Assembly: GCF_003797125.1 (NCBI RefSeq)
Contig: NZ_RKKE01000002.1
Span: forward strand, 35,561-99,560
DNA: 64,000 bases
Source: Shewanella frigidimarina
GTDB lineage: Bacteria; Pseudomonadota; Gammaproteobacteria; Enterobacterales; Shewanellaceae
Direction: 5' to 3'
Positions 26,613 through 37,403 of the stretch are shown here, piece after piece. The notes under the pieces were generated by a model, which worked only from the letters and a program-made list of their open reading frames with translations, searched no databases and had not been told where the DNA came from. The translations under genes and the position numbers were made by a program. The stretch's first letter is position 1; every line of letters begins with the position of its first letter.

Positions 26613-27641
26613 TCAGCTATTGATGTCTAAAAGAATCGACTCCAAACGATCTTTAATCATTTCAGGAAGACGACGTTTTGCTTCTGTTGCTGCTAAATTT
26701 AATGCTTGTAAAAATGCAGCTTCATCCGCGTTACCATGACTCTTTACTACTATTCCGCGCAATCCTATCAGACTTGCACCGTTATAGTGGTCGGGGTTCA
26801 TCTTACTAAGAACAGCTTGTATGCGTGGAGCGATGAGTTTGGAGAGTAAACGAACAAAAAAACCGTCATTTAAGCCGCGTTTTAATTGATGTACTAAAAG
26901 TTTTGCAATGCCTTCAGAAGTCTTTAAGGTGATATTACCGACAAAGCCATCACAAACAATCACATCCACATTACCAGTGTAAATCTCATCACCTTCGACA
27001 AAGCCAATATAATTAACTTGTTCGGTGTGCTGTAAAATTTGTCCGGCCTGTTGAACCTGATCGTTCCCCTTAATGGCTTCAATACCCACATTAAGCAAAG
27101 CGACTTTAGGACGAGATTTCTTATGGACGGCTTCACATAAGACAGATCCCATAATGGCAAACTGGAATAAGGTCTCAGAATCACAAGATACATTGGCCCC
27201 TAAATCCAGCAGATAAACTGGCTTGCCCGTCATTGCCGGTAAGCAAGAAACAAGAGCGGGTCTATCAATACCCGGCAATGTTTTTAATAACACCTTAGCC
27301 ATTGCCATCAACGCACCAGTATTACCAGCGCTAACGCAGGCTTCCGCTTTTCCGTCACGCACAAGTTCAAGCGCTATTCTCATAGAACTGTTTTTACGTG
27401 AACGCAAAGCATGAATGGGCCTATCGCACATTGTCACGACTTCAATGGTGTGGATTATTTCAATTCTGGATAAATCAGCTGAATGAGCTTGAGGGAGGTA
27501 TTTTTCTATTTCGGTTTTATCGCCAACCAAAATAATATTTAAAGAGGTATGAAATTTCAGTGCCTGCATCGCTGCAGGCACTGTCACGTGGGGACCGTGG
27601 TCGCCCCCCATCGCATCTAACGCAAGCGTCAGATTTGTCAT
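26613..27641 (-). CDS. plsX: Phosphate acyltransferase PlsX
   Basis: Makes acyl-phosphate from acyl-ACP for phospholipid synthesis. Signature segments [19 protein letters not shown]-like [25 protein letters not shown] and [10 protein letters not shown] are present. 342 aa. It lies 15 nt downstream of rpmF, as in most gammaproteobacteria. Confidence 0.95.
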   Translation of the reverse strand: MTNLTLALDAMGGDHGPHVTVPAAMQALKFHTSLNIILVGDKTEIEKYLPQAHSADLSRIEIIHTIEVVTMCDRPIHALRSRKNSSMRIALELVRDGKAEACVSAGNTGALMAMAKVLLKTLPGIDRPALVSCLPAMTGKPVYLLDLGANVSCDSETLFQFAIMGSVLCEAVHKKSRPKVALLNVGIEAIKGNDQVQQAGQILQHTEQVNYIGFVEGDEIYTGNVDVIVCDGFVGNITLKTSEGIAKLLVHQLKRGLNDGFFVRLLSKLIAPRIQAVLSKMNPDHYNGASLIGLRGIVVKSHGNADEAAFLQALNLAATEAKRRLPEMIKDRLESILLDINS

Positions 27642-27656
27642 CAGATAATCAACAAA

Positions 27657-27827
27657 TTACTTGTTGATAACCTTTTTACCGCGGTAAAAACCATCAGCAG
27701 TCACGTTGTGACGTAGATGTAATTCACCGCTAGTAGCGTCTACTGATAATTGAGCAGTGCTCAATGAATCATGTGAACGACGCATGCCGCGCTTTGAACG
27801 TGACTTTTTATTCTGTTGTACAGCCAT
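27657..27827 (-). CDS. rpmF: 50S ribosomal protein L32
   Basis: Small basic ribosomal protein of 56 residues, beginning [20 protein letters not shown] and ending RGKKVINK. The proteobacterial form here lacks zinc cysteines. GGAGACAGG... with AGG lies just upstream of the ATG. Position between yceD and plsX is the conserved one. Confidence 0.95.
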   Translation of the reverse strand: MAVQQNKKSRSKRGMRRSHDSLSTAQLSVDATSGELHLRHNVTADGFYRGKKVINK

Positions 27828-27845
27828 TGGACCTGTCTCCTACGA

Positions 27846-28370
27846 TTACTTGCTCTTCAGTTTTTCTAACACTGCAAACGGATTTGGACGCTCCTCATGA
27901 GCGGGTTCGATCTCGCCTACAACTATATCTTTCGATCCAGACTTACAACTATTATCATCGTGCATCGGGATGATAGGCATAGCGACTATCAATTCATCTT
28001 CAATCAATTGATGCAGACGTACTTCACCAATCTCATTACACTCAATTGGATCATACGCATCCGGGAGCTCATCGATTTCTGCCTCAGTCTTACAAGGACT
28101 AAAACAAAAGTCGACCGTAACCTCGGTAGTAAATTGTGTCATGCAACGTTGACATAGCAGAGTGAGCTCCGTCACAGCCTTCCCGCGAAGGTAGACTATC
28201 CCCTGTAAATCGACGCCACATTCCAACGACACAACTACGTCGGAACAGTCGCCGGCACATAACTCGCTTAATCGCTTTAGTTGCTTACCTAAAATGATAC
28301 CTTCGTATCGAAGGCCACTTGAAGCAGCGCGTATAGGATCAATTGAAACCGGTATCTTTACTGTTTGCAT
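27846..28370 (-). CDS. yceD: 23S rRNA accumulation protein YceD (DUF177)
   Basis: Needed for normal 23S rRNA accumulation in E. coli. The C-x2-C-like pattern LLCQRCMTQF and the DPIECNEIGEVRLHQLIEDELIVAMPIIPMHDD segment are typical of DUF177, and the tail NPFAVLEKLK closes the family. 174 aa. First gene of the yceD-rpmF-plsX unit, with 18 nt to rpmF; divergent from yceF. Confidence 0.92.
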   Translation of the reverse strand: MQTVKIPVSIDPIRAASSGLRYEGIILGKQLKRLSELCAGDCSDVVVSLECGVDLQGIVYLRGKAVTELTLLCQRCMTQFTTEVTVDFCFSPCKTEAEIDELPDAYDPIECNEIGEVRLHQLIEDELIVAMPIIPMHDDNSCKSGSKDIVVGEIEPAHEERPNPFAVLEKLKSK

Positions 28371-28616
28371 AAGGCGCGCATATTATAGTTTGAAAACGCT
28401 GGAGTCAAAGAAAATTTCCGTAAATACGGTAATCTCACCTAACTAGGAACTTTAGGTACTCTTTAAATCCGGCATTGAATTTGAAAGTTGGCAAATTTTA
28501 CCGAACCAAACCCCATCACACAAGCATTACTCGAGAAAAATGATCCATTTGCATAGATGAATACAGTAAACTGACTAATATTCTGTTATTAGCCACTCAA
28601 TAATGAAACAAAACCA

Positions 28617-29237
28617 ATGAAATTCAATCTTGTACTTGCTTCAACCTCACCTTTTCGCCAGCAGCTATTGCAAAAATTAATGCAGCCTTTTACTTGTGTT
28701 AACCCAGATATTGATGAAACGCCAATAAAAGATGAGACAGCGTTAGCATTGGTTAAGCGCTTAGCAGAGCAAAAAGCATTAGCTGGAGCGAACTTAATTG
28801 ATGAAACATCGGTACCGCAATTAATTATAGGTTCAGACCAAGTCGCGTTGATTAACGGTCAGATTATCGGTAAACCTTATACTGTAGACAATGCGATAGC
28901 TCAATTAAGCTCGGCATCTGGTCAATCTATTACTTTTTATACTGGTCTTGCTGTATTCAATAGTGCCAATCAGCAAATGATATCTTGTGTCGAACCGTTT
29001 ACGGTTCATTTTAAACACTTATCTACTGCGCAAATTCGCTATTACGTGGATGCTGAACAGCCACTATATTGCGCAGGGAGTTTTAAATGCGAAGGATTAG
29101 GAATTGCCTTATTTAACCGTTTAGAAGGTGACGATCCAAATAGCTTAATTGGACTACCATTAATTAAACTTATTGATTTACTCTCACAGCACGGTGTCGA
29201 TATTCTCAGCCAAGCACCAGAATGCTCAATCAATTAA
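28617..29237 (+). CDS. yceF: Maf-like nucleotide pyrophosphatase YceF
   Basis: House-cleaning enzyme hydrolysing abnormal nucleotides; YceF orthologues prefer m7GTP. Motifs: [14 protein letters not shown] at the N-terminus, DIDETP, the catalytic Asp in [10 protein letters not shown] and [24 protein letters not shown] near the end. 206 aa. It is divergent from yceD, the usual arrangement near rpmF. Confidence 0.9.
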   Translation: MKFNLVLASTSPFRQQLLQKLMQPFTCVNPDIDETPIKDETALALVKRLAEQKALAGANLIDETSVPQLIIGSDQVALINGQIIGKPYTVDNAIAQLSSASGQSITFYTGLAVFNSANQQMISCVEPFTVHFKHLSTAQIRYYVDAEQPLYCAGSFKCEGLGIALFNRLEGDDPNSLIGLPLIKLIDLLSQHGVDILSQAPECSIN

Positions 29238-29357
29238 TATTGATACCAAATCTAATAAGGGTGTATTCGTTAAGGTAATAACGTTTGCGCTTGATATGGT
29301 GACGATAAGAGGTTTAACACCGAGATAAACTAAGCAGCATATAAAGGCTTATGTTTT

Positions 29358-29388
29358 ACAGCGTCGAACACTTATAATTCGACGCTGT
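29358..29388. terminator. Possible bidirectional terminator between yceF and the HAD gene
   Basis: ACAGCGTCGAA and TTCGACGCTGT form an 11-bp stem with a 9-base loop between two convergent genes. Short A/T runs lie on both sides (TTTT to the left). Location supports a shared terminator. Confidence 0.5.
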
Positions 29389-29421
29389 ATTACGTCTCTG
29401 GCAAAGCATTATCCAGAAAAA

Positions 29422-30075
29422 TTAAAGGTAGTCATGTATCGCCAGAGGCTGGTCGACAATCGCACGTGGGTTTAACGTTTTCAATCTAGCTTCATTATGC
29501 GCACCATAACTCACACCAATACTCGCCATACCAGCATTATTGGCCATCGTTAAATCATGAATGGAATCTCCAATCATAATGGCTCTGTCGGCAGCGACAT
29601 TAAAATGACTCAATAATGAATGCAGCATCTCAGGGTGCGGTTTACTTTTAGCGTCATCTGCACAACGTGTGGCATGAAAATACTGCCCTAAGCCTGTTAA
29701 TGCTAATACCTTATCTAGGCCATCTCGTCCTTTACCGGTCGCAACAGCTAATTGATAACCAGCCGCATGTAGATTACTAATGAGCGACTCTACCCCCTCA
29801 AATAGAGGTGTAGGTTGCTCATTGGCAACATGATGACGTCGATAGCAATCAATAATCTGTTGATGGTTTTGATGACCAGCAAATAAAATCGGCATGATTT
29901 TAGGTAAAGATAAACCGATGACATCTCTAATTTGTTGCTCAGTGGGTATAGGTAAAATTAATTCTTGTGCTACATATTGCATACAAGACACTATTTTACC
30001 TACGGTATCCATTAGGGTGCCATCCCAATCGAAAATGACCAGTTCATAAGCTTTATCTTTAATGTTCAATATCAT
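29422..30075 (-). CDS. HAD-family phosphatase (phosphoglycolate phosphatase-like)
   Basis: Cytoplasmic haloacid-dehalogenase hydrolase. Motif I FDWDGTLMD supplies the nucleophile Asp, motif II is VATGKG (Thr), motif III the Lys in KSKPHPEM, and motif IV GDSIHDLTMANNAG. The helical cap between motifs I and II is of the Gph/YjjG subclass. 217 aa. It follows rluC by 31 nt, an association common in gammaproteobacteria. The true substrate is not determined by sequence. Confidence 0.85.
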   Translation of the reverse strand: MILNIKDKAYELVIFDWDGTLMDTVGKIVSCMQYVAQELILPIPTEQQIRDVIGLSLPKIMPILFAGHQNHQQIIDCYRRHHVANEQPTPLFEGVESLISNLHAAGYQLAVATGKGRDGLDKVLALTGLGQYFHATRCADDAKSKPHPEMLHSLLSHFNVAADRAIMIGDSIHDLTMANNAGMASIGVSYGAHNEARLKTLNPRAIVDQPLAIHDYL

Positions 30076-30106
30076 GCCCTACTTCATTTGCACATATCCG
30101 TGGGTG

Positions 30107-31063
30107 TTATACTCTTTTCAATTTATCAAGAGTACTCAATAACACAGGGTCTAAAGGCGCTTTAACTTGCATGATTTCATCATTTTCTGGATGAGTGAAT
30201 TTAAGTTCAGCCGCATGTAAAAATAGACGGTCTAATCCTAAAGCACGCATGCTATCGTCAAATAGCTGTTCGCTGTATTTATCATCGCAAGCAATTGCAT
30301 GGCCAGCATACTGACAATGTACTCGTATTTGATGGGTTCGCCCTGTAACAGGACTCGCCTTCACTAAAGTACAGCCTTGATAACGTTGCATGATCTTATA
30401 GCGAGTTTCAGACTCTTTACCCTCTTTATTAACCCGCACGATTCGCTCGCCCGATTTTAAGGTAATTTTTAATAGTGGTGCTTTAACCACTTTATCACTT
30501 GCCTGCCATTCACCACGCACCAAGGCTAAATAATCTTTTTGCATGGTTTTGCTGCGTAATTGCTCATGTAAATGCTTTAGCGCACTACGCTTCTTAGCCA
30601 CAAGCAGTACACCGGAAGTATCTTTATCTAATCGATGTACTAACTCTAAAAATTTTTGCTGTGGTCGCAGTGAACGTAATCCTTCAATCACACCATAATC
30701 GACACCGCTGCCACCGTGTACAGCAATACCAGCAGGCTTGTTTAACACAATAAGATGATTATCTTCATGGATAATACGATCTTCAAGCTGTGACACTCTG
30801 GATAAATTAGGAGATGGTGCCTTACGATTGTCTTTTTCGGCAACACGAACAGGCGGTACCCTTACGATGTCACCAATTTGTAATTTGTACTCAGGCTTGA
30901 TGCGTTTTTTATTTACCCGCACTTCCCCTTTGCGCACAATCCGATAGATCATGCTTTTAGGAACACCTTTTAATTTAGTTAGCAAAAAATTATCGATTCG
31001 TTGTTCAAAATGATCTTCGTCGATAGTCACGTATTCAACTTGGGGGGTAGTTTCAGTATTCAT
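30107..31063 (-). CDS. rluC: 23S rRNA pseudouridine synthase RluC
   Basis: Makes pseudouridine at 23S rRNA positions 955, 2504 and 2580 in E. coli. An N-terminal S4 RNA-binding domain (RIDNFLLTKLKGVPKSMIYRIVRKGEVRVNKKR) precedes the catalytic domain with the family motif HRLDKDTSG carrying the catalytic Asp, and GRTHQIRVH. 318 aa. Divergent from rne, as in E. coli and its relatives, which distinguishes it from RluD. Confidence 0.94.
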   Translation of the reverse strand: MNTETTPQVEYVTIDEDHFEQRIDNFLLTKLKGVPKSMIYRIVRKGEVRVNKKRIKPEYKLQIGDIVRVPPVRVAEKDNRKAPSPNLSRVSQLEDRIIHEDNHLIVLNKPAGIAVHGGSGVDYGVIEGLRSLRPQQKFLELVHRLDKDTSGVLLVAKKRSALKHLHEQLRSKTMQKDYLALVRGEWQASDKVVKAPLLKITLKSGERIVRVNKEGKESETRYKIMQRYQGCTLVKASPVTGRTHQIRVHCQYAGHAIACDDKYSEQLFDDSMRALGLDRLFLHAAELKFTHPENDEIMQVKAPLDPVLLSTLDKLKRV

Positions 31064-31310
31064 GATGCGCCATATAGTGGTAACCCCAATAGTGTACCTT
31101 ATCTTGTAAATGATTGGCTATTGCCGCATCAGACTTGAAATAAATACATGAAAGAATATGGGCTTTTGATTGCTGAAAATAACGTTTGTTGCTATATTTG
31201 CCCACAGGTTGAGAGTAAACAGTGGATAAAGTGTTCACAACTTTCACCAAATGCGAAACACTAGCAGTTAGAAAAATGAACCTAATCGGTAGCAACTCAT
31301 TGATTTGCAA

Positions 31311-31689
31311 ATTGTATTAATTAAAAAACGACAAAAACCGTTTGTGCAATTAAACCGTAAGTTTTGAATAAAGATTTCAATTTAACTGTAGTAAATCGCC
31401 CCAAATTCGAACAACATTTTAGCTTGTTATCAAACAAACCGATTCGACTTGGGCATTAACGGATTAAAATACCATAATTTATGGGGTTGGTTGTTAGTCA
31501 ACCAATTCCTTGTTTTTGTAAACATTAGAAAATAAGCCATAAATAGGATGCGACACGCAGTGATTGCGTTTTACAGTAATGAGCACCTAATTGCCTGGAT
31601 CTAGCCGTGAGGTTATACCGATTAATTCAGGCCCGTAATGCAGAAAAATCGTGTTGTTTGATGACCTCATTTAGAAGAATCACGTCATC
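31311..31689 (+). promoter_or_regulatory. 5' leader of rne with a structured element
   Basis: There is no gene between rluC and rne beyond the rluC start region. The leader contains GCCTG (31593-31597) and CAGGC (31628-31632), which can close a hairpin around CTAGCCGTGAGGTTATACC. In E. coli the long rne leader, especially its hairpin hp2, mediates autoregulation by RNase E; conservation of that role here is inferred from position and structure. Confidence 0.5.
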
Positions 31690-34600
31690 ATGAAACGTAT
31701 GTTAATTAATGCAACTCAATCAGAAGAGTTGCGCGTAGCCCTAGTAGATGGGCAAGAACTGTATGATTTAGACATTGAAAGTCCTGGTCACGAACAGAAA
31801 AAATCAAATATCTATAAAGGTAAAATCACTCGAGTAGAACCGTCACTTGAAGCTGCATTTGTTGATTACGGTGCAGATCGTCACGGTTTTTTACCTCTCA
31901 AAGAAATTGGTCGAGAATACTTCCCAAAAGGTTATTCATTCCAAGGCCGTCCAAACATTAAAGAAGTGTTACAAGAAGGCCAAGAGGTCATCGTTCAGAT
32001 AGATAAAGAAGAACGAGGCAACAAAGGCGCTGCACTAACTACTTTTATTAGTCTTGCTGGATCTTATTTAGTCTTAATGCCAAATAACCCTCGTGCTGGC
32101 GGTATTTCTCGTCGTATCGAAGGTGATGAACGTACAGAACTAAAAGAAGCAATGGCTGAGTTAGAAGTACCTAATGGTATGGGCTTGATTGTGCGTACTG
32201 CTGGTGTTGGTAAAGAATCAACAGAGCTAAAGTGGGACTTAAAAGTACTACAACATCATTGGGATGCTATTCAAGAAGCTGCTCAAAGTAAAGCTGCACC
32301 ATTCTTAATCCACCAAGAAAGTAACGTGATTGTTCGCGCTATTCGTGACTATTTACGTCGTGATGTAGGCGAAATCCTTATCGATCACCCACGTATTTTC
32401 GAAGAAGCTAAATTGCATATTGGTTTAGTGCGTCCTGATTTTGTTGAACGTGTAAAGCTATATGACTCAGAAGTACCACTGTTTACTCACTTCCAAATAG
32501 AGTCTCAAATTGAGTCAGCGTTCCAACGCGAAGTGCGTTTACCTTCAGGTGGATCAATTGTAATTGACCCAACAGAAGCATTAACGTCTATCGATATCAA
32601 CTCAGCCCGTGCAACTAAAGGCGGCGACATTGAAGAAACTGCACTAAACACTAACCTTGAAGCTGCTGATGAAATTGCTCGTCAATTACGTCTTCGTGAT
32701 TTAGGTGGTTTAGTGGTTATCGACTTTATCGATATGACACCTGTTCGTCATCAGCGTGAAGTTGAAAATCGTTTACGTGATGCAGTACATCATGACCGTG
32801 CTCGTGTGCAATTAGGTCGTATTTCTCGATTTGGTTTGATGGAAATGTCGCGTCAGCGTCTACGTCCATCGCTAGAAGAGTCTGCCGCTCATTTGTGCCC
32901 TCGTTGTCATGGTCAAGGCACTATTCGTAGTACCGAATCTTTAGCATTATCGATTTTACGATTAATGGAAGAAGAAGCCATTAAAGAAAACACCACACAA
33001 ATCGAAGCGATTGTGCCTGTTGATGTTGCTGCGTTCTTACTAAACGAAAAACGTAAAGCGATTCGTATTACAGAAGAGCGTCACCAAGTTGAAGTGTACA
33101 TCATTCCAGATGCACACATGCAAACACCAGATTACCGTGTAGTGCGTCGTAAGAGTGATGATGAAGTCAGTGAATCTAGCTATAAGCGAGTAGAACAGCC
33201 TGCCGCAAAATTGTATGAGCCTCGCAAGCTTGAGCGTGCAGCATCTCCTGAACCTGCATTAAAAGGCTTCGCAGCGCCACAAAAAGCAGCTGAAGATACA
33301 GTAAAAGCAACACCAGTAAATGTCGCTCCTGTGGCAACGTCTAATCAGCCAAGTTTATTCACTCGAATGATCTCTGCCATTAGCGCTTTATTTTCTGGTA
33401 GTGAAGCTGAGGTTAAAGAGACTAAAGCGGCAGTATCAACTAAAGAATCGACTCAAACTAACACTCGTCGTAACACCCGTCGTAATGACACTCGTAACGA
33501 CAGCGCTAACCGTAATGACAAACGCAATGACAGTCGCCGTCAGCGTAATGACAGCGACAAATCGAAAGACGGCACAGAAGCTCGTCCTCAGAATAAGCGT
33601 AATGAACGTAATAGCAGAAATACAGTTCAAGATGACAACACCAAAAACAAACCGAGAACTGAGAAAGTTGACAAGCCATTAGATGTCAATGAAACCAAAG
33701 CAACAGATGCTAAAGTAGCCGAAGTTAAAGTCGCTACAGAGAAGTCTCCAAAACAAGAAGCTGCTCGTGAGCGTCGCCAACGTCGTAATTTACGTCGTAA
33801 AGTGCGTATTGAAAACGAACAGAGTGAAGCATTACCAACAACCGATGTTAATGATAATAAATCAACTGAGCAATCAGTTGAGGTAATGACATCAGAACCT
33901 AAAGCGGTAGAGTCAAAAGTAGCTGAAGATAAAACATCAGAAACGAGAGCGCCACGCAGTCGTCGTCAACCTCGTAAAGAAAAGACTGAACAGGCGGTTG
34001 AAGCACCAGCAGAAAATGGAACAGAGCAAGCAACTGATCCAGTTACTGAAGTAGCAAATGTTACCAGTAATGCTGCTCCAGTTGAAACTGACGCTACTGC
34101 CGTGGTTGAAGTAAAAGCAGAAACAACTCAAGCAGATATTGATACTGTCACTAAAACGGTAGTTGCTAGCACTGACGTTGCAGCTGAAACTGATGAGTCA
34201 AGCACGAGCGCTGAAGATGCTACAACAGACAGCGAAGCTGAAGGCCGTGAAGGTCAACGTCGTAGTCGTCGTAGTCCTCGTCACTTACGTGCAGCAGGTC
34301 AACGTCGTCGTCGTGATGATGAAACAGGCTCTACACAACCAGCTGTTTTCACTCCTAATGATGAGTTAGAGAAGCAATTAGACGCAGAGCAAGCTAGAAC
34401 TCAAGCACCAGATACTGTAACTGAGGCTATTGTTGAATCCGTTACTAAACCTGCTGAAACGGTTAGCACGGTTGTTGAAACCGCTACTAAGCCGGTTGAA
34501 GTAGTTAAAACTGAAGTTAACAAGGCTGATGCAGCACCCGTTAATGTTGAAGAAACTGAAACGCCAGTAGAAATAAAGGAAGCACCTCAAGCAGTAAAAG

Positions 34601-35064
34601 CACCTGAGGCCCCTGAACCTAAAGCTGAAGTAGAAGTTGCTAAAACAACGGTTGATGTTGAAGCTAAACAAACCACTGTGGCAAATACCGCAGTTGTTGA
34701 AGCTGAAAAAGCTGCAGCGTTAACTAGCAAGCAAGATAAAACGGTTGCGGCCAATTCATCTGCACCTATGGCTAAGCCTGCTGCAATTGTGCGTCAAGCT
34801 AAACCTGAAGTCGTAAAAGAAGTCGCGGCGACAATAGCAGAGACTGTTTCTACTGAAGCAGCGCCATCAACCAAAGCCCCTGTAAAGGTAAGTCGCTTTG
34901 GTTCTATGGTGTCATCTGACACGACTAAACCTACAGTAGATGTCCGTGAGCAGAAAGCGGTACCTCAAGGACGCACTTACGAAGCTCAAGCGACTGACAG
35001 CAAGGCTCCGAAAGTAGCGAAGAATAACAGTGCATCTGCTGATATGACTCGCCCTGGAGAGTAA
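31690..35064 (+). CDS. rne: Ribonuclease E
   Basis: Essential endoribonuclease and degradosome scaffold. The N-terminal catalytic half is nearly that of E. coli: S1 domain from about residue 35, DNase I-like metal-binding Asp302 and Asp345, and the zinc-link CPRC at Cys403/Cys406. Beyond residue ~520 the chain is disordered: an amphipathic [14 protein letters not shown] segment (probable membrane-targeting helix), an Arg/Asn-rich block with repeated RND units, other Arg-rich RNA-binding patches ([21 protein letters not shown]) and long Ala/Glu/Thr/Val-rich linkers. 1124 aa, slightly longer than E. coli (1061). It has its own terminator. Confidence 0.96.
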   Translation: MKRMLINATQSEELRVALVDGQELYDLDIESPGHEQKKSNIYKGKITRVEPSLEAAFVDYGADRHGFLPLKEIGREYFPKGYSFQGRPNIKEVLQEGQEVIVQIDKEERGNKGAALTTFISLAGSYLVLMPNNPRAGGISRRIEGDERTELKEAMAELEVPNGMGLIVRTAGVGKESTELKWDLKVLQHHWDAIQEAAQSKAAPFLIHQESNVIVRAIRDYLRRDVGEILIDHPRIFEEAKLHIGLVRPDFVERVKLYDSEVPLFTHFQIESQIESAFQREVRLPSGGSIVIDPTEALTSIDINSARATKGGDIEETALNTNLEAADEIARQLRLRDLGGLVVIDFIDMTPVRHQREVENRLRDAVHHDRARVQLGRISRFGLMEMSRQRLRPSLEESAAHLCPRCHGQGTIRSTESLALSILRLMEEEAIKENTTQIEAIVPVDVAAFLLNEKRKAIRITEERHQVEVYIIPDAHMQTPDYRVVRRKSDDEVSESSYKRVEQPAAKLYEPRKLERAASPEPALKGFAAPQKAAEDTVKATPVNVAPVATSNQPSLFTRMISAISALFSGSEAEVKETKAAVSTKESTQTNTRRNTRRNDTRNDSANRNDKRNDSRRQRNDSDKSKDGTEARPQNKRNERNSRNTVQDDNTKNKPRTEKVDKPLDVNETKATDAKVAEVKVATEKSPKQEAARERRQRRNLRRKVRIENEQSEALPTTDVNDNKSTEQSVEVMTSEPKAVESKVAEDKTSETRAPRSRRQPRKEKTEQAVEAPAENGTEQATDPVTEVANVTSNAAPVETDATAVVEVKAETTQADIDTVTKTVVASTDVAAETDESSTSAEDATTDSEAEGREGQRRSRRSPRHLRAAGQRRRRDDETGSTQPAVFTPNDELEKQLDAEQARTQAPDTVTEAIVESVTKPAETVSTVVETATKPVEVVKTEVNKADAAPVNVEETETPVEIKEAPQAVKAPEAPEPKAEVEVAKTTVDVEAKQTTVANTAVVEAEKAAALTSKQDKTVAANSSAPMAKPAAIVRQAKPEVVKEVAATIAETVSTEAAPSTKAPVKVSRFGSMVSSDTTKPTVDVREQKAVPQGRTYEAQATDSKAPKVAKNNSASADMTRPGE

Positions 35065-35099
35065 ACTTAATAAAGGGCTAACTTCGCCCCATTATTTAT

Positions 35100-35125
35100 A
35101 AAGCCATGCTTAGCATGGCTTTTTT
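35100..35125 (+). terminator. Terminator after rne
   Basis: AGCCATGC and GCATGGCT pair around a 3-base loop and are followed by TTTTTT, about 35 nt after the rne stop. Confidence 0.88.
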
Positions 35126-35253
35126 ATTGGAAATATTAATATAAAACTTAACATTTAGTGTCATTGAATCGATGTCACGATCATTCAACGGTTAATTTTT
35201 TGTGTTAAAGCAAACATCCTTTTTATTAACTTAAATACAAAACCAGAGGTTAA

Positions 35254-35926
35254 ATGTTCGATCTCATTCGCCATTAAACAAGTTATAGTAAAGCCGATAT
35301 TTTATCTGGATTAATCGTGATACTCGCCCTTATCCCTGAAGCTGTTGCCTTTGCATTCGTCGCCCATGTTGAACCTATGGTAGGACTATACGCAGCCTTC
35401 ATTATGGGTTTAAGCATCGCATTGGTGGACGACCGGGGATTATTTCCGGCGCTACAGGTGCTATGGCAGTAGTAATGGAGTCACTAGTGATTGAACACGC
35501 TATAACCGTATTTACCGATCTGGCTTTTGCTGTGTTTGTTGGTGTTATCGTATCTGCTTTGGTGTTTACATGGGAACATGCAAAACACATCAACATTGAC
35601 ATAAGTGAAGATACAAATGGTTAGAAAATATATCGCTTAAATGGGCCATTATTCTTTGGCTCAGTTGCTAACTTCCTTGAATTATTTGATGTTGGATATG
35701 ATAACTAAGATGTGATTATTGATTTTCAAAATTCACGAGTAGCAGATCAATCAACATTAGAGGCTATCGATACTTTAGCTAAACGTTATGTGGCTGCGGG
35801 AAAATGTCTGCATTTACGTCACTTAAGTCAAGATTGTAAAGCCCTACTCCTAAAGCACGTGATCTGGTTGAAGTTTACCTTATTGAAGATCTGCACAACA
35901 AAGTGACCGACGATAAATTAGGCTAA
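35254..35926 (+). pseudogene. Decayed SulP-family sulfate permease
   Basis: Remains of an inner-membrane SulP anion transporter with STAS domain. The reading begins MFDLIRH and stops, then continues [35 protein letters not shown]; after a frameshift [20 protein letters not shown], the next family block, appears in another frame. Most of the membrane domain is then missing and the STAS end follows ([49 protein letters not shown]). Several stops, at least two frameshifts and a large internal deletion make it non-functional. AGAGG still precedes the original ATG. Confidence 0.85.
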
Positions 35927-35932
35927 ACGGAC

Positions 35933-36244
35933 ATAATACCAATTCCAATAATTATCTGGTCATTCAGCGGGAGTTCTGCGCCTTCTAGGCAAGTAATAGG
36001 TTTGTAGACATAGTTGTTCTCGGCAACAGCTCCTGCGTTACTCTACCTCCTGCGTCCTTGCAGTCGTACGTCAATTAGCAGCATAGAAGATACAGAAACC
36101 CGCCCTGCTGGAGCTACTACTCAGGCTTTCCATTTCTTTGTTGCATTGTTTTACAAGGGAACAACCATTCTTTCAACAATGCGCCTCAAACTGGAAAACC
36201 TGAGTGGCTCTGATTAAGCACATAATTAATGGAATTGGTATAAT
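35933..36244. mobile_element. MITE-like element of about 310 bp
   Basis: The ends are near-perfect terminal inverted repeats: ATAATACCAATTCCAATAAT at the left and, reverse-complemented, ATTATACCAATTCCATTAAT at the right (21 of 23 positions over the full arms). No transposase is encoded; the one small open frame inside has no family signature. It sits directly between the dead SulP gene and the msrBA terminator. Small non-autonomous elements with ACCAATTCC ends are frequent in Shewanella genomes, to my knowledge. Confidence 0.6.
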
Positions 36245-36245
36245 A

Positions 36246-36286
36246 AAAAAAAGGGGTGAATGAATATTCAACCACCCCCTTTTTTA
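36246..36286 (-). terminator. Terminator after msrBA
   Basis: Reading leftward, AAAAAAGGGGGTG pairs with CACCCCTTTTTTTT around a 14-base loop that contains GAATATTC. It lies 38 nt past the msrBA stop. Confidence 0.78.
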
Positions 36287-36323
36287 TCATGTTTAGCCCT
36301 AACACAAGAGCAAAAAATTTAGT

Positions 36324-37241
36324 TTACACTTTACGTTTATCTGCAAATTTACTCATCACTTTGTCAAATTTTGGCTTCACCACAAGTTGGCAATATGGTT
36401 GCTGACCGTGTTTAGCAAAGTAATCATCATGGTAATTTTCAGCGGGATAGAAAGTGTCAAACGCGCTTATTTCGGTCACAATAGGTCTAGGCCATACTTG
36501 CTGCAGAGTTAAGGTATTGATGAATTTATTGGCGGCATCAGCTTGTTCACTATTATGAACAAAAATTGCCGAACGGTATTGCGGGCCTTTGTCATTGCCC
36601 TGCTGATTCAGTGTTGTCGGGTCATGGCTTTCAAATAATACACTGAGCAGAGTGTCGTATTGAATTACAGCGGGATCGAACTCAATATGAATGACTTCTG
36701 CGTGCGCGGTTTTACCAGAACACACAGCATCATAATTTGCATCTTTAGCGTCACCGCCACAATAACCTGATTTAACACTGTGCACGCCTTTAAGTTGAGC
36801 AAAAATAGCCTCTACACACCAAAAGCACCCGGCTCCAAAAGTAGCCTTTTGGTAAGAAGTTTTAGCAGAACTTGATTGTGCTAATTCATCACGGGATTTA
36901 AAAATCATCGATACTGAATTAACACAATGACGAACATTATTATCTGTTAAATGCTCCCCTTCAAACACATGGCCTAAATGACCGCCACATTGTGCACAGG
37001 TAATTTCGGTTCGATGTCCATCGGCATCAGGAGTATGTTCTACTGCTCCCTTAATTTCATCATCAAATGCAGGCCAGCCACAATGGGCATTAAACTTATG
37101 CTCACTCTTATATAGAGGTGCATGGCACTTTTTACATAAATAAACGCCTTGTGCATCATGATCAACATATTCACCGCTGAAAGGCCGTTCAGTACCTTTT
37201 TGTTCAATAACATATTTTTCAAATTCGGTTAAATCATTCAT
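36324..37241 (-). CDS. msrBA: Bifunctional methionine sulfoxide reductase B/A
   Basis: Repairs both stereoisomers of oxidised methionine. Domain order is MsrB (residues 1-117) then MsrA (about 130-300). MsrB has zinc cysteines Cys36/Cys39 and Cys82/Cys85 and the catalytic Cys106 in RHCVNSVSM. MsrA has GAGCFWC with catalytic Cys139, GYCGGDAKDANYDAVCSGKTAHAE and EYDP-like EFDPAVI. 305 aa, no signal peptide, so cytoplasmic. The order is opposite to the PilB-type A-B fusion. ATG lies after AGAGCCGACA; single-gene unit. Confidence 0.93.
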   Translation of the reverse strand: MNDLTEFEKYVIEQKGTERPFSGEYVDHDAQGVYLCKKCHAPLYKSEHKFNAHCGWPAFDDEIKGAVEHTPDADGHRTEITCAQCGGHLGHVFEGEHLTDNNVRHCVNSVSMIFKSRDELAQSSSAKTSYQKATFGAGCFWCVEAIFAQLKGVHSVKSGYCGGDAKDANYDAVCSGKTAHAEVIHIEFDPAVIQYDTLLSVLFESHDPTTLNQQGNDKGPQYRSAIFVHNSEQADAANKFINTLTLQQVWPRPIVTEISAFDTFYPAENYHDDYFAKHGQQPYCQLVVKPKFDKVMSKFADKRKV

Positions 37242-37403
37242 TGTCGGCTCTCATTGAGTTGTTTGTCGCAGATATTAACAAAGGATACGTGAGATCTGCG
37301 GCATCAGTTCAACCAATACAACATGAAGACACGCAAAGAATTGCGACAAAGTGTGACTAAGGTTACCATTAGCAGTGGGTCAACACACTAATAAGAAAAT
37401 ATA

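Noticed and set aside
31053..31310. 85-codon open frame upstream of rluC
   Set aside because: No family signature or ribosome binding site; it covers the rluC start and divergent promoter region of rluC and rne.
33401..34671. Several open frames on both strands inside the RNase E tail
   Set aside because: They arise from the low-complexity, codon-biased linker of rne and have Met/Val/Thr- or Phe/Cys-rich translations not typical of real proteins.
35402..35602. Minus-strand open frame within the SulP remnant
   Set aside because: Antisense shadow of the decayed permease, whose homology is on the plus strand.
36014..36217. 67-codon open frame inside the MITE-like element
   Set aside because: No family signature and no ribosome binding site; part of the non-coding repeat.
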